Assembly (NCBI GenBank): GCA_017695055.1
Contig: JADILY010000140.1
Span: forward strand, 1 to 25,411
DNA length: 25,411 bases
Direction: 5' to 3'
From: Merdivivens faecigallinarum
GTDB lineage: Bacteria; Bacteroidota; Bacteroidia; Bacteroidales; UBA932
Part shown: positions 6,946-15,917 of the stretch, one piece after another
Position numbering within the stretch: position 1 is the stretch's first letter
Layout: every line of letters starts with the position of its first letter
Position numbers and translations under genes: made by a program
The notes under the pieces: generated by a model
What the model was told of the DNA's origin: nothing
What the model saw: only the letters and a program-made list of their open reading frames with translations
Databases searched by the model: none

Positions 6946-8568
6946 ATGATGGAAACCATAAAAGACAGAATAACCGCCATAGAGCCGGCCGCCGTATGGT
7001 CGGATGCCGGAGACGGCATGTTCAGCATTCCTGTGGAATCATTCAGGAACATGGCGGAACGGCTCAGGAACGAGGAAGGCTTTGATTTCCTGCGCAGCCT
7101 TACCGGCATGGACTGGGGCGAAGAAGGCCTCGGATGCGTGTACCATCTGGAAAACACGGCCACCGGTGAAAACATTGTATTGAAGACCGTCAATCCGGAC
7201 AGGGAGAATGCAAGCATCCCGTCCGTACACGATTTGTGGAAAGGCGCCCATTTCAATGAAAGGGAGGCATACGACTTCTTCGGGCTCAAATTTACCGGCA
7301 ATCCCGATTTGAGAAGGCTCTATCTCAGGGACGACTGGCAGGGCTACCCTCTCCGCAAGGACTACGACATGTCCTCCAATCCCCTGAACATGGAAAACGA
7401 GGAGGATACGGAAGAGGCTCCGGAATACGACATCGCCGAAGACGGAAGACTCACGCTGAAGAACAAACCCCTCTGGGAAAACGAAGAATACATCATAAAC
7501 ATAGGCCCCCAACACCCGGCCACCCACGGTGTATTGAGGTTTTTCGTATCACTCGAAGGCGAAATCATCAGGAAAATAGACGTCCATTGCGGATATATCC
7601 ACAGGGGTATCGAGAAAATGTGCGAATCCCTCACCTATCCGCAGACACTCGCCCTCACCGACAGGCTCGACTATCTCGGGGCATCGCAGAACAGGCATGC
7701 CCTCTGCATGTGCATCGAAAAGGCGATGGGACTCGAAGTTTCGGAAAGGATACAGTATATCCGTACCATCATGGACGAATTGCAGAGGATAGACTCGCAC
7801 CTGCTGTTCTTCTCGTGCCTCTGCATGGACATGGGAGCCCTCACCGCATTTTTCTACGGCTTCAGGGACAGGGAGAAAATCCTCGACATACTCGAACAGA
7901 CTACCGGAGGCAGGCTTATCCAGACCTACAACACCATAGGAGGAGTACAGGCCGACATACATCCGGATTTCGTGGCGAACGTGAAGAAATTCATAAAATA
8001 CATGAGGCCTGCGCTGAAGGAATACCATGACATCTTCACCGGAAACGTCATCGCCCGCAAAAGGCTCGAAGGCACGGGAGTGCTGAGCCGCGAGGATGCC
8101 ATTTCATTCGGTGCGACCGGAGGAACCGGAAGGGCTTCCGGCTGGGCCTGCGATGTCAGGAAAAGGCATCCGTACGCCATGTACGGCAAAGTGGACTTCA
8201 AGGAAATCACCTTTACCGAAGGCGACTGCTTCGCCAGGTACATGGTCAGGATGAAGGAGATAGAAGAAAGTATGAACATCATCGAACAGCTCATAGACAA
8301 CATCCCTGAGGGAGAATGGCAGATGAAGGTAAAACCTGTCATAAAACTGCCTGTCGGGAGCTGGTACTCGGCAGTCGAAGGCAGCAGGGGCGAATTCGGA
8401 GTGTTCCTCGAAAGCAAGGGGGACCGCAGTCCTTACAGGCTGAAATTCCGCTCCACAGGCCTGCCTCTCGTCTCCTGCGTGGATACGATATCGAGAAACG
8501 CAAAAATCGCCGACCTCATAGCCATCGGAGGCACCCTCGACTATGTGGTACCGGACATCGACAGGTAA
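6946..8568 (+). CDS. nuoCD: NADH-quinone oxidoreductase fused subunits C and D
   Basis: One 540-residue chain contains both quinone-module subunits. Residues 1-145 are NuoC (30-kDa subunit), with the signature NEREAYDFFGLKFTGNPDLR and LRKDY. A Glu/Asp-rich linker of about 35 residues follows. Residues 180-540 are NuoD (49-kDa subunit), with IGPQHPATHGVLRF, DVHCGYIHRGIEK, RASGWACDVRKRHPY and a C-terminal GEFGVFLESKG and IAIGGTLDYVVPDIDR. The NuoD part forms the quinone pocket together with NuoB. NuoCD fusions are known in enterobacteria and several other lineages. Two adjacent ATG codons (6946 and 6949) are possible starts. nuoH follows after 37 bases. Confidence 0.96.
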   Translation: MMETIKDRITAIEPAAVWSDAGDGMFSIPVESFRNMAERLRNEEGFDFLRSLTGMDWGEEGLGCVYHLENTATGENIVLKTVNPDRENASIPSVHDLWKGAHFNEREAYDFFGLKFTGNPDLRRLYLRDDWQGYPLRKDYDMSSNPLNMENEEDTEEAPEYDIAEDGRLTLKNKPLWENEEYIINIGPQHPATHGVLRFFVSLEGEIIRKIDVHCGYIHRGIEKMCESLTYPQTLALTDRLDYLGASQNRHALCMCIEKAMGLEVSERIQYIRTIMDELQRIDSHLLFFSCLCMDMGALTAFFYGFRDREKILDILEQTTGGRLIQTYNTIGGVQADIHPDFVANVKKFIKYMRPALKEYHDIFTGNVIARKRLEGTGVLSREDAISFGATGGTGRASGWACDVRKRHPYAMYGKVDFKEITFTEGDCFARYMVRMKEIEESMNIIEQLIDNIPEGEWQMKVKPVIKLPVGSWYSAVEGSRGEFGVFLESKGDRSPYRLKFRSTGLPLVSCVDTISRNAKIADLIAIGGTLDYVVPDIDR

Positions 8569-8605
8569 CTGAAGTTAAAATGAAAAACACAATACAGCAG
8601 AAAAT

Positions 8606-9682
8606 ATGTTTGATTTCGGTGTTGTAACAAATTGGATACACGGGCAGCTGACTTCGGTAATGCCGGAAACGCTCGCCATAATCATTGAATGTCTGGCAAT
8701 AGGGATAGGACTCCTGTTGCTGTACGTAATCATAGCCATCATAATGATTTACATGGAGCGCAAGGTCTGCGCGTCCTTCCAGTGCCGCCTCGGCCCGAAC
8801 AGGGTCGGGAAATGGGGCTCGTTGCAGGTATTCTGCGACGTCTTCAAGATGCTTACCAAGGAAATCATTACGATAAGGCATTCGGACAGGTTCCTTTACA
8901 ACCTCGCCCCTTACATGGTAATACTTGCATCGGTAATGGCCTTCGCCTGCATACCTATTAATAAAGGCATGGAGATTCTCGATTTCAACGTCGGAGTCCT
9001 GTTCTTCATAGCGGCCTCCTCCATCGGAGTCGTCGGCATATTGCTGGCAGGCTGGAGCTCGAACAGCAAATTTTCCCTCATCGGGGCGATGCGAAGCGGA
9101 GCGCAGATGATAAGCTACGAACTGTCGATAGGGCTTTCGATTCTTACGGTCGTCGTCCTCACGGACACAATGCAGTTTTCCGAAATAGTGGCACGGCAGG
9201 CTGACGGCTGGTTCCTGTTCAAAGGCCATATCCCGGCAATCATCGCATTCATCATCTACCTCATCGCAGGCAATGCCGAGGTGAACAGGGGGCCTTTCGA
9301 CCTTCCTGAGGCCGAATCCGAACTTACCGCCGGATACCATACCGAATATTCCGGAATGCATTTCGGACTTTTCTACGTCGCCGAATTCGTCAACCTCTTC
9401 ATCGTATCGAGCATCGCCGCAACCATTTTCCTCGGAGGCTGGATGCCGTTGCATATCCCGGGACTCGACGGATTCAACCAGGTAATGGACTACATTCCGG
9501 GCTTCGTCTGGTTCTTCGCCAAGGCATTCTTCATCGTATGGCTTCTCATGTGGATAAAATGGACCTTCCCGAGGCTCAGAATCGACCAGATACTTACCCT
9601 CGAATGGAAGTACCTCGTTCCTATAGGGTTGGCCAACCTGCTGTTGATGGTAATAGTTGTTGTATTCAATTTGCATTTTTAG
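8606..9682 (+). CDS. nuoH: NADH-quinone oxidoreductase subunit H
   Basis: This is the ND1 homologue, 358 residues with eight or so hydrophobic helices, linking the quinone pocket to the proton-pumping arm. Conserved landmarks are YMERKVCASFQCRLGPNRVG (about residues 49-68) and the quinone-pocket loop EVNRGPFDLPEAESELTAGY (about 225-244), followed by EYSGMHFGLFYVAEF. The length and order match the family. The stop is 3 bases before nuoI, so the two are likely translated together. Confidence 0.97.
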   Translation: MFDFGVVTNWIHGQLTSVMPETLAIIIECLAIGIGLLLLYVIIAIIMIYMERKVCASFQCRLGPNRVGKWGSLQVFCDVFKMLTKEIITIRHSDRFLYNLAPYMVILASVMAFACIPINKGMEILDFNVGVLFFIAASSIGVVGILLAGWSSNSKFSLIGAMRSGAQMISYELSIGLSILTVVVLTDTMQFSEIVARQADGWFLFKGHIPAIIAFIIYLIAGNAEVNRGPFDLPEAESELTAGYHTEYSGMHFGLFYVAEFVNLFIVSSIAATIFLGGWMPLHIPGLDGFNQVMDYIPGFVWFFAKAFFIVWLLMWIKWTFPRLRIDQILTLEWKYLVPIGLANLLLMVIVVVFNLHF

Positions 9683-9685
9683 ACC

Positions 9686-10126
9686 ATGAGCAATTATATA
9701 AAAGGACTTTTCCACGGTCTGGGAACGCTCCTGACGGGAATGGGAGTCACGTGGAAAGAATTTTTCACCAGAAAAATCACCGAGCAGTACCCGGAAAACA
9801 GGGCTACGCTCAAATTGTCCGACAGATACTGCGGAGAACTGACCATGCCCCACGACGAGAACGGCAACAACAAATGCATCGCATGCGGGCTGTGCCAGAT
9901 GAACTGTCCTAACGGGACAATCCGGATTACAACGGAAACCGTAACCGATCCGGAGACGGGAAAATCGAAGAAGAGGCTCGTAAAGTACGAGTACGACCTC
10001 GGCTCGTGCATGTTCTGCCATCTTTGTGTCAACGTATGCCCTCATGATGCAATAAAATTTTCGACAAATTTCGAGCATTCCGTATTCACGAGGGAAAAAC
10101 TCGTCAAAATCCTGAATAAGCAATAG
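9686..10126 (+). CDS. nuoI: NADH-quinone oxidoreductase subunit I
   Basis: This 146-residue peripheral ferredoxin-like subunit has two [4Fe-4S] clusters (N6a and N6b) that pass electrons to NuoB. The first motif is CIACGLCQMNCP (Cys64, 67, 70, 74). The second is CMFCHLCVNVCP (Cys108, 111, 114, 118). In this operon, where NuoE, F and G are absent, NuoI would be the outermost redox subunit and so the likely docking face for an unknown electron donor; that role is inferred from gene content. nuoJ begins 2 bases after the stop. Confidence 0.97.
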   Translation: MSNYIKGLFHGLGTLLTGMGVTWKEFFTRKITEQYPENRATLKLSDRYCGELTMPHDENGNNKCIACGLCQMNCPNGTIRITTETVTDPETGKSKKRLVKYEYDLGSCMFCHLCVNVCPHDAIKFSTNFEHSVFTREKLVKILNKQ

Positions 10127-10128
10127 CC

Positions 10129-10638
10129 ATGAACATAACACTTGATTTGATTGTATTCGCAATACTTGCATTGTTCATCACGGTAAGCGCCGTCCTTGCC
10201 GTAACGACGAAAAGGATACTCAGGGCGGCGACATACCTGCTCTTCGTCCTTTTCGGAACCGCAGGCATATATTTCCAGCTCAACTACTCGTTCCTCGGAG
10301 CGGTACAGCTGCTCATCTACGCCGGCGGCATCACCGTACTTTACGTATTTTCAATACTGCTTACTTCCAGCGAGGGCGACAAGGCGGAAAAACTGAAAAA
10401 AAGCCGGTTCGCGGCAGGTTTCGCAGCAAGTGCGGCGGGCCTGGCCATCTGCCTGTTCGTATTGCTGAAGCATAGGTTCGTTCCTTCGGTATTCGAGCAC
10501 GGAGAACTTCCGGTCCGCACGATAGGGCACGCTCTGATGGAAAGCGGGAAAAACGGCTATGTGCTTCCTTTTGAAGTGATAAGCATCCTGCTCCTCGCCT
10601 GCATGATAGGAGGAATAATGATAGCGAGAAAACGTTAA
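10129..10638 (+). CDS. nuoJ: NADH-quinone oxidoreductase subunit J
   Basis: This is the ND6 homologue, 169 residues with five predicted membrane helices. The family segment ATYLLFVLFGTAGIYFQLNYSF is followed by AVQLLIYAGGITVLYVF, which contains the pi-bulge helix typical of NuoJ. A charged loop (about residues 83-93) and a last helix ending in GGIMIARKR complete it. The position between nuoI and nuoK is canonical. Confidence 0.95.
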   Translation: MNITLDLIVFAILALFITVSAVLAVTTKRILRAATYLLFVLFGTAGIYFQLNYSFLGAVQLLIYAGGITVLYVFSILLTSSEGDKAEKLKKSRFAAGFAASAAGLAICLFVLLKHRFVPSVFEHGELPVRTIGHALMESGKNGYVLPFEVISILLLACMIGGIMIARKR

Positions 10639-10659
10639 ACCGATAAAAGAGGATTCATT

Positions 10660-10968
10660 ATGATACCAATGGAATATTATCTGATAGTCTCCACGATAAT
10701 GATGTTCGTGGGCATTTACGGCTTTTTCACAAGGCGCAACCTTCTCGCCATGCTGATTTCCGTAGAACTGATGCTGAATTCCGTAGACATAAACTTCGTC
10801 GTTTTCAACCGCTTCCTCTTTCCGGGACAGTTGGAAGGGTTTTTCTTCACCATGTTCGCAATCGGAATAAGCGCGGCCGAAACCGCCGTGGCTATAGCCA
10901 TCATCATAAACATATACCGCAACGTGCGGAACATTCAGGTGAAAAATCTGAAAAACATGAAGTGGTAA
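10660..10968 (+). CDS. nuoK: NADH-quinone oxidoreductase subunit K
   Basis: This is the ND4L homologue, 102 residues with three membrane helices. The intramembrane glutamates of the family are present in LLAMLISVELMLNSVDINFV and in GISAAETAVAIAIIINIYR. The start at 10660 is preceded by AGAGG at a reasonable distance; an ATG three codons later would also fit. It lies 21 bases after nuoJ and 26 before nuoL. Confidence 0.96.
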   Translation: MIPMEYYLIVSTIMMFVGIYGFFTRRNLLAMLISVELMLNSVDINFVVFNRFLFPGQLEGFFFTMFAIGISAAETAVAIAIIINIYRNVRNIQVKNLKNMKW

Positions 10969-10994
10969 CAGTTTAACAAAGGAAAACGGAGATT

Positions 10995-12884
10995 ATGGAA
11001 TATACGATTCTGATACTTTTGCTTCCTCTTCTGAGCTTCGTCTTTACGGGCCTGCTCGGAAAAAGGCTGAAACCTTCAGTCGCAGGATGGATAGGAACCA
11101 TCGTAACCGCGGCCGTGGCTTTTCTCAGCTACTGGACGGCCATATCATATTTCGGTGCAGGCAGGGATGCAAGCGGTGTTTTCCCTACGCAGGTCGCCTG
11201 GAATGCCGTATGGCTCCCGTTCACTGAAAACCTCCATATCGACATAGGTTTTCTCCTCGACCCTATTTCGGTAATGATGCTCATCGTGATTTCCACGGTG
11301 TCCCTCATGGTCCACATATACTCTTTCGGGTACATGAAGGGCGAAAAAGGTTTCCAGAGATATTATGCCTTCCTTTCGCTGTTCACCATGAGCATGCTCG
11401 GCCTCGTAGTGGCCACCAACATCTTCCAGATGTACATCTTCTGGGAACTCGTCGGAGTAAGCTCCTACCTGCTGATAGGCTTCTATTATACGAAGAAAGA
11501 AGCCATTGCCGCTTCAAAGAAGGCATTCATAGTAACGAGGTTCGCCGACCTGGGCTTCCTCATCGGCATACTCATTTACGGATACTATACAGGCTCGTTC
11601 TCCTTCGAGCCGGGCTCGGAGGCACTCGGAATGGCCAAGACAATGCTTCCTCTCGCCCTCGGGCTCATGTTCATCGGAGGTGCCGGAAAGAGTGCGATGT
11701 TCCCGCTGCATATCTGGCTGCCTGATGCCATGGAAGGCCCTACTCCGGTATCGGCACTCATCCATGCGGCAACGATGGTCGTCGCCGGAGTATACCTGGT
11801 TGCCCGGATGTTCCCGCTGTTCATAGGCTATGCTCCCGATGTCCTGCACATTACGGCATACGTCGGAGCCTTTACTGCACTGTATGCGGCAATAGTGGCC
11901 TGTGTCCAGAGCGATATCAAGAGGGTACTGGCATTCAGTACCATATCCCAGATAGGCTTCATGATTGTGGCCCTCGGCGTATGTACGTCGGCGGACCCTC
12001 ATGAAGGAGGTCTCGGCTACATGGCTTCCATGTTCCACCTCTTCACCCACGCGATGTTCAAGGCCCTGCTCTTCCTCGGGGCAGGCTGCATCATCCATGC
12101 GGTACACTCGAATGAGATGTCAGCAATGGGAGGCCTGAGGAAATACATGCCTGTCACCCACATTACCTTCCTTATAGCCTGCCTTGCGATAGCCGGAATC
12201 TGGCCGTTGAGCGGCTTCTTCTCCAAAGACGAGATACTTGCGGCCTGCTTCGATTTCAGTCCGTGGATGGGCGCACTGATGACATTCATAGCCGGCCTTA
12301 CCGCATTCTACATGTTCCGTCTCTACTACAGCATATTCTGGGGCAAGGAGAACAAGGAACTCCATGCGGAGCACAGGCCTCACGAAGCCCCTGCATCGAT
12401 GACCGTCCCTCTGATTTTCCTTGCAGCCGTCACCCTCGTCGCCGGCTGGATACCTTTCGGTGAATTCGTAAGCAGCGACGGGCAGGCATACCACATACAC
12501 ATAGACTGGACAGTGGCTGGCATAAGCCTTTGCGTAGCCTTTATCGGAATCGCCCTCGCTACATGGATGTACCTGAGGGAAGACAGGAAGGTGGCCGACG
12601 GGCTCGCTTCGAGATTCAGCGGACTGTACAAGGCCGCCTACCACAGGTTCTACATCGATGAGATATATCAGTTCGTCACTCATAAAATAATTTTCGCATG
12701 CATATCGACACCAATAGCATGGTTCGACCGCCATGTGGTGGACGGATTCATGAACCTGCTCGGCAAGGGTACGGTTTCGGCTTCCGGCGCGATTCGCGGA
12801 ATGCAGAGCGGAAACATCCAGAAATACACTGTCTGGTTCCTTGGCGGAGCGCTCGGACTCATTGTCGTACTGTTATTGTTTTAA
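10995..12884 (+). CDS. nuoL: NADH-quinone oxidoreductase subunit L
   Basis: This is the largest antiporter-like subunit of the membrane arm (ND5 homologue), 629 residues. The N-terminal part carries LLDPISVMMLIVISTVSLMVHIYS and ending FWELVGVSSYLLIGFYYTKKEA, with the conserved glutamate. The core has GAGKSAMFPLHIWLPDAMEG and PVSALIHAATMVVAGVYLVA, the proton-channel lysine and histidine region. A long amphipathic lateral helix and the final membrane helix make up the last 100 or so residues. The start ATG follows GGAG by 3 bases. The family identity is certain; the coupling ion cannot be read from the sequence. Confidence 0.97.
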   Translation: MEYTILILLLPLLSFVFTGLLGKRLKPSVAGWIGTIVTAAVAFLSYWTAISYFGAGRDASGVFPTQVAWNAVWLPFTENLHIDIGFLLDPISVMMLIVISTVSLMVHIYSFGYMKGEKGFQRYYAFLSLFTMSMLGLVVATNIFQMYIFWELVGVSSYLLIGFYYTKKEAIAASKKAFIVTRFADLGFLIGILIYGYYTGSFSFEPGSEALGMAKTMLPLALGLMFIGGAGKSAMFPLHIWLPDAMEGPTPVSALIHAATMVVAGVYLVARMFPLFIGYAPDVLHITAYVGAFTALYAAIVACVQSDIKRVLAFSTISQIGFMIVALGVCTSADPHEGGLGYMASMFHLFTHAMFKALLFLGAGCIIHAVHSNEMSAMGGLRKYMPVTHITFLIACLAIAGIWPLSGFFSKDEILAACFDFSPWMGALMTFIAGLTAFYMFRLYYSIFWGKENKELHAEHRPHEAPASMTVPLIFLAAVTLVAGWIPFGEFVSSDGQAYHIHIDWTVAGISLCVAFIGIALATWMYLREDRKVADGLASRFSGLYKAAYHRFYIDEIYQFVTHKIIFACISTPIAWFDRHVVDGFMNLLGKGTVSASGAIRGMQSGNIQKYTVWFLGGALGLIVVLLLF

Positions 12885-12906
12885 TTGATTAAACCGACGT
12901 TTGATT

Positions 12907-14391
12907 ATGAATATATTATCACTTTTTCCGGCAATTCCGTTATTGATGATGCTCGGATTGTGGATATCGAAAAACATCAGGCAAATCCGCACGGTAATGG
13001 TGGCAGGTTCATCCGTACTGCTGGCTCTCGCCGTATATCTCGTCTTCGCCTATCTCGGGATGAGAGCGGACGGCCAGACGGCCGAGATGCTGTTTACCGA
13101 CAGCCGTATGTGGTATGAGCCGCTTAACATACATTATTCCATTGGAGTGGACGGGATTTCGGTAGCGATGATCCTGCTTTCGGCAGTCATAGTGTTTACC
13201 GGGACTTTCGCCTCATGGAGGATGGAACTGCAAGTCAAGGAATTTTTCATGTGGTTCTGCCTGCTGAGCGTGGGTGTATTCGGATTTTTCATTTCCGTAG
13301 ACCTCTTCACGATGTTCATGTTCTACGAAGTGGCCCTGATACCGATGTACCTGCTGATAGGAGTCTGGGGAAGCGGCAAGAAAGAGTATTCGGCGATGAA
13401 ACTCACCCTGATGCTCATGGGAGGTTCCGCCCTTATCCTGATTGGCATACTCGGAATATATTTCGGTTCCGGCGGCACTACCATGAACATAACGGAGATT
13501 GCAGCGCTGCACAATATACCGTTGTCTCTCCAGAGAATCTGGTTCCCTATAGTATTCATCGGTTTCGGTGTGCTCGGGGCCCTGTTCCCGTTCCATACAT
13601 GGAGTCCGGACGGTCACGCATCGGCGCCTACGGCGGTTTCCATGCTACATGCCGGAGTCCTTATGAAACTCGGCGGATACGGCTGTTTCCGCGTAGCCAT
13701 GTACCTGCTTCCGGAAGCCGCACAGCAGCTTAGCTGGATATTCATCATCCTGACAACCATTTCCGTAGTCTACGGCGCATTCTCCGCTTGTGTGCAGACG
13801 GACCTGAAATACATCAATGCATACTCGTCCGTATCGCATTGCGGGCTCGTGCTCTTCGCAATCCTGATGATGAACACGACGGCCGCCACCGGAGCAGTAA
13901 TGCAGATGCTGAGCCACGGACTCATGACGGCCCTCTTCTTCGCCCTTATCGGAATGATATACGGAAGGACACACACGAGGGACATCCGGGAACTCAGCGG
14001 GCTCATGAAAGTCATGCCGTTCCTTTCGGTCGGTTATGTCATCGCCGGACTTGCCAACCTCGGACTTCCGGGCTTCAGCGGATTCGTGGCTGAAATGACA
14101 ATCTTCAACGGCGCGTTCATGAATCACGACACCTTCCACAGGGTCGTTACGATAATAGCCTGCACATCGATAGTCATAACGGCAGTGTACATCCTCCGTC
14201 TGGTAGGGAAAATACTTTACGGCACATGCAACAATCCGGAGCATCTCAAACTCAAGGACGCCACCTGGGACGAGCGTATCGCCGTAACGGTACTCGTGAT
14301 AGCAATCGCGGGGCTGGGCCTCTACCCTATCTGGATGAATGACATGATCAGCAACAGTGTAACAAGTATAATCGCTCATATTTTGAATTAA
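12907..14391 (+). CDS. nuoM: NADH-quinone oxidoreductase subunit M
   Basis: This is the antiporter-like ND4 homologue, 494 residues with about 14 membrane helices. Landmarks are HYSIGVDGISVAMILLSAV, FMFYEVALIPMYLLIGVWG with the conserved glutamate, FPFHTWSPDGHASAPTAVSM and LHAGVLMKLGGYG with the channel lysine. The frame can be extended to a TTG at 12901, but the ATG at 12907 (MNILSLFPAIP) is the natural start. Only one base separates its stop from the nuoN ATG. Confidence 0.97.
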   Translation: MNILSLFPAIPLLMMLGLWISKNIRQIRTVMVAGSSVLLALAVYLVFAYLGMRADGQTAEMLFTDSRMWYEPLNIHYSIGVDGISVAMILLSAVIVFTGTFASWRMELQVKEFFMWFCLLSVGVFGFFISVDLFTMFMFYEVALIPMYLLIGVWGSGKKEYSAMKLTLMLMGGSALILIGILGIYFGSGGTTMNITEIAALHNIPLSLQRIWFPIVFIGFGVLGALFPFHTWSPDGHASAPTAVSMLHAGVLMKLGGYGCFRVAMYLLPEAAQQLSWIFIILTTISVVYGAFSACVQTDLKYINAYSSVSHCGLVLFAILMMNTTAATGAVMQMLSHGLMTALFFALIGMIYGRTHTRDIRELSGLMKVMPFLSVGYVIAGLANLGLPGFSGFVAEMTIFNGAFMNHDTFHRVVTIIACTSIVITAVYILRLVGKILYGTCNNPEHLKLKDATWDERIAVTVLVIAIAGLGLYPIWMNDMISNSVTSIIAHILN

Positions 14392-14392
14392 A

Positions 14393-15832
14393 ATGAATAT
14401 GGATTTTTCACAGATATTCACATACATGTATGCGGAAATCGCCCTCATAGCGGTGATTGTGACAGTTTTCCTGTATGACCTGATTTCAGGGAAAAGGGGG
14501 CGCCGTTTCTTCCAACCTGTAATGTGCGTGCTGATGACCGCCTTCATTGCGGCGACCATAGTACCGTATCATGACGGGACCGGGGAAACTTTCGGAGGGA
14601 TGTTTGTCTACACCCCCGTATTCAACATACTGAAGGGCATCCTTGCGATCGGGACACTGATTGTGTTCCTGCAGGCAGACAGCTGGCTCAGAAGGGAGGA
14701 CACCGAATTCAAAAGGGGCGAATTCTACGTACTGACCCTCTCCACGCTTCTTGGAATGTATTTCATGATAAGCGCGGGACACTTCCTGATGTTCTTCCTC
14801 GGGATGGAACTCGCATCAGTCCCTATGGCCTGCCTCGTGGCCTTCGACAAATACAAGAACAATTCGGCGGAAGCCGGAGCCAAATACATCCTCAGCGCAT
14901 TGTTCGCAAGCGGACTGATGCTGTTCGGAATATCGTTTTTCTACGGCACCTGCGGTACGCTCTATTTCAACGACATGACAGCGCACATTGACGGAAGCCC
15001 GTTACAGATAATGGCCATGGTGTTCTTCTTCTCAGGACTCGGTTTCAAGATTTCCCTCGTGCCGTTCCACCTGTGGACAGCCGACACATATCAAGGAGCC
15101 CCTACTTCCGTGACATCCTACCTTTCCGTGATATCCAAGGGAGCGGCGGCCTTCGCCCTCATGGTGATACTCATGAAGGTCTTCGCACCTATGGTACATG
15201 ACTGGCAGCTGATGCTCTGGATAGTGATAGTGCTCAGCATCACGGTGGCCAACCTATTCGCACTACGCCAGAAAGACCTGAAACGCTTCCTCGCCTTTTC
15301 ATCGATTTCGCAGGCCGGCTATATCATGCTTGCGGTAATCAGTGGAAGCGCGATAGGAATGACATCGCTGATTTTCTACATACTCGTCTACATGGCAGCC
15401 AACCTCGCCGCCTTCGGAGTGATTGGCACTGTGGAGCAGAACAGCGGCGGGAAAGTCGGAATGGACGATTACAACGGCCTTTACAGGACCAATCCGAAGC
15501 TTGCAGTCGTCATGATGCTTGCCTTGTTCTCACTTGCAGGAATACCGCCTTTCGCAGGCTTCTTCTCGAAGTTCTTCATCTTCGCGGCTGCCTTCGAGCA
15601 AGGTTTCCACATCCTCGTATTCATAGCACTTATCAATACGGTGATTTCGCTGTATTATTACCTGCTTGTAGTAAAGGCCATGTTCATCAACCAGAATGAC
15701 AGCCCTATAGCCGCATTCAGAAGCGATTGCAGCACGCGCATCGGCCTGCTCGTCTGCCTTGCCGGAGTACTGGTGCTCGGAATCGTAAGTTCCGTATACG
15801 ACTGCATCAACATGTTTTCCTTCGGTATGTAG
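14393..15832 (+). CDS. nuoN: NADH-quinone oxidoreductase subunit N
   Basis: This is the third antiporter-like subunit (ND2 homologue), 479 residues and the last gene of the operon. Conserved stretches are FFLGMELASVPMACLVAFDK, SAEAGAKYILSALFASGLML, LGFKISLVPFHLWTADTYQG (channel lysine) and FSSISQAGYIMLAV. The C-terminal region has the family motif SLAGIPPFAGFFSKFFIF. A strong hairpin terminator follows 25 bases after the stop. Confidence 0.97.
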   Translation: MNMDFSQIFTYMYAEIALIAVIVTVFLYDLISGKRGRRFFQPVMCVLMTAFIAATIVPYHDGTGETFGGMFVYTPVFNILKGILAIGTLIVFLQADSWLRREDTEFKRGEFYVLTLSTLLGMYFMISAGHFLMFFLGMELASVPMACLVAFDKYKNNSAEAGAKYILSALFASGLMLFGISFFYGTCGTLYFNDMTAHIDGSPLQIMAMVFFFSGLGFKISLVPFHLWTADTYQGAPTSVTSYLSVISKGAAAFALMVILMKVFAPMVHDWQLMLWIVIVLSITVANLFALRQKDLKRFLAFSSISQAGYIMLAVISGSAIGMTSLIFYILVYMAANLAAFGVIGTVEQNSGGKVGMDDYNGLYRTNPKLAVVMMLALFSLAGIPPFAGFFSKFFIFAAAFEQGFHILVFIALINTVISLYYYLLVVKAMFINQNDSPIAAFRSDCSTRIGLLVCLAGVLVLGIVSSVYDCINMFSFGM

Positions 15833-15857
15833 GACTTCCCGTATAAAGGACATAAAT

Positions 15858-15900
15858 GAAGCCGGCCTCAAAGTGTTTATTGAGGTCGGCTTCTTATTAT
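15858..15900 (+). terminator. Terminator of the nuo operon
   Basis: A 14-bp stem (GAAGCCGGCCTCAA, 15858-15871, against TTGAGGTCGGCTTC, 15880-15893, one G-U pair) with an 8-base loop is followed on the plus strand by TTATTATT. It sits 25 bases after nuoN. The minus strand lacks a U-run, though the hairpin may also slow transcripts from the convergent outer-membrane gene ending at 15918. Confidence 0.85.
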
Positions 15901-15917
15901 TGCGCAATAAGGCCGGG

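Noticed and set aside
8516..10171. Open frame of 551 codons on the minus strand, opposite nuoH, nuoI and the start of nuoJ
   Set aside because: The translation is rich in Asp, Glu, His and Tyr with no domain; it is an antisense frame kept open by the codon bias of the nuo genes, which are certain.
13645..14559. Minus-strand open frame of 304 codons opposite nuoM
   Set aside because: It is antisense to a conserved complex I gene, and its composition is typical of a shadow frame.
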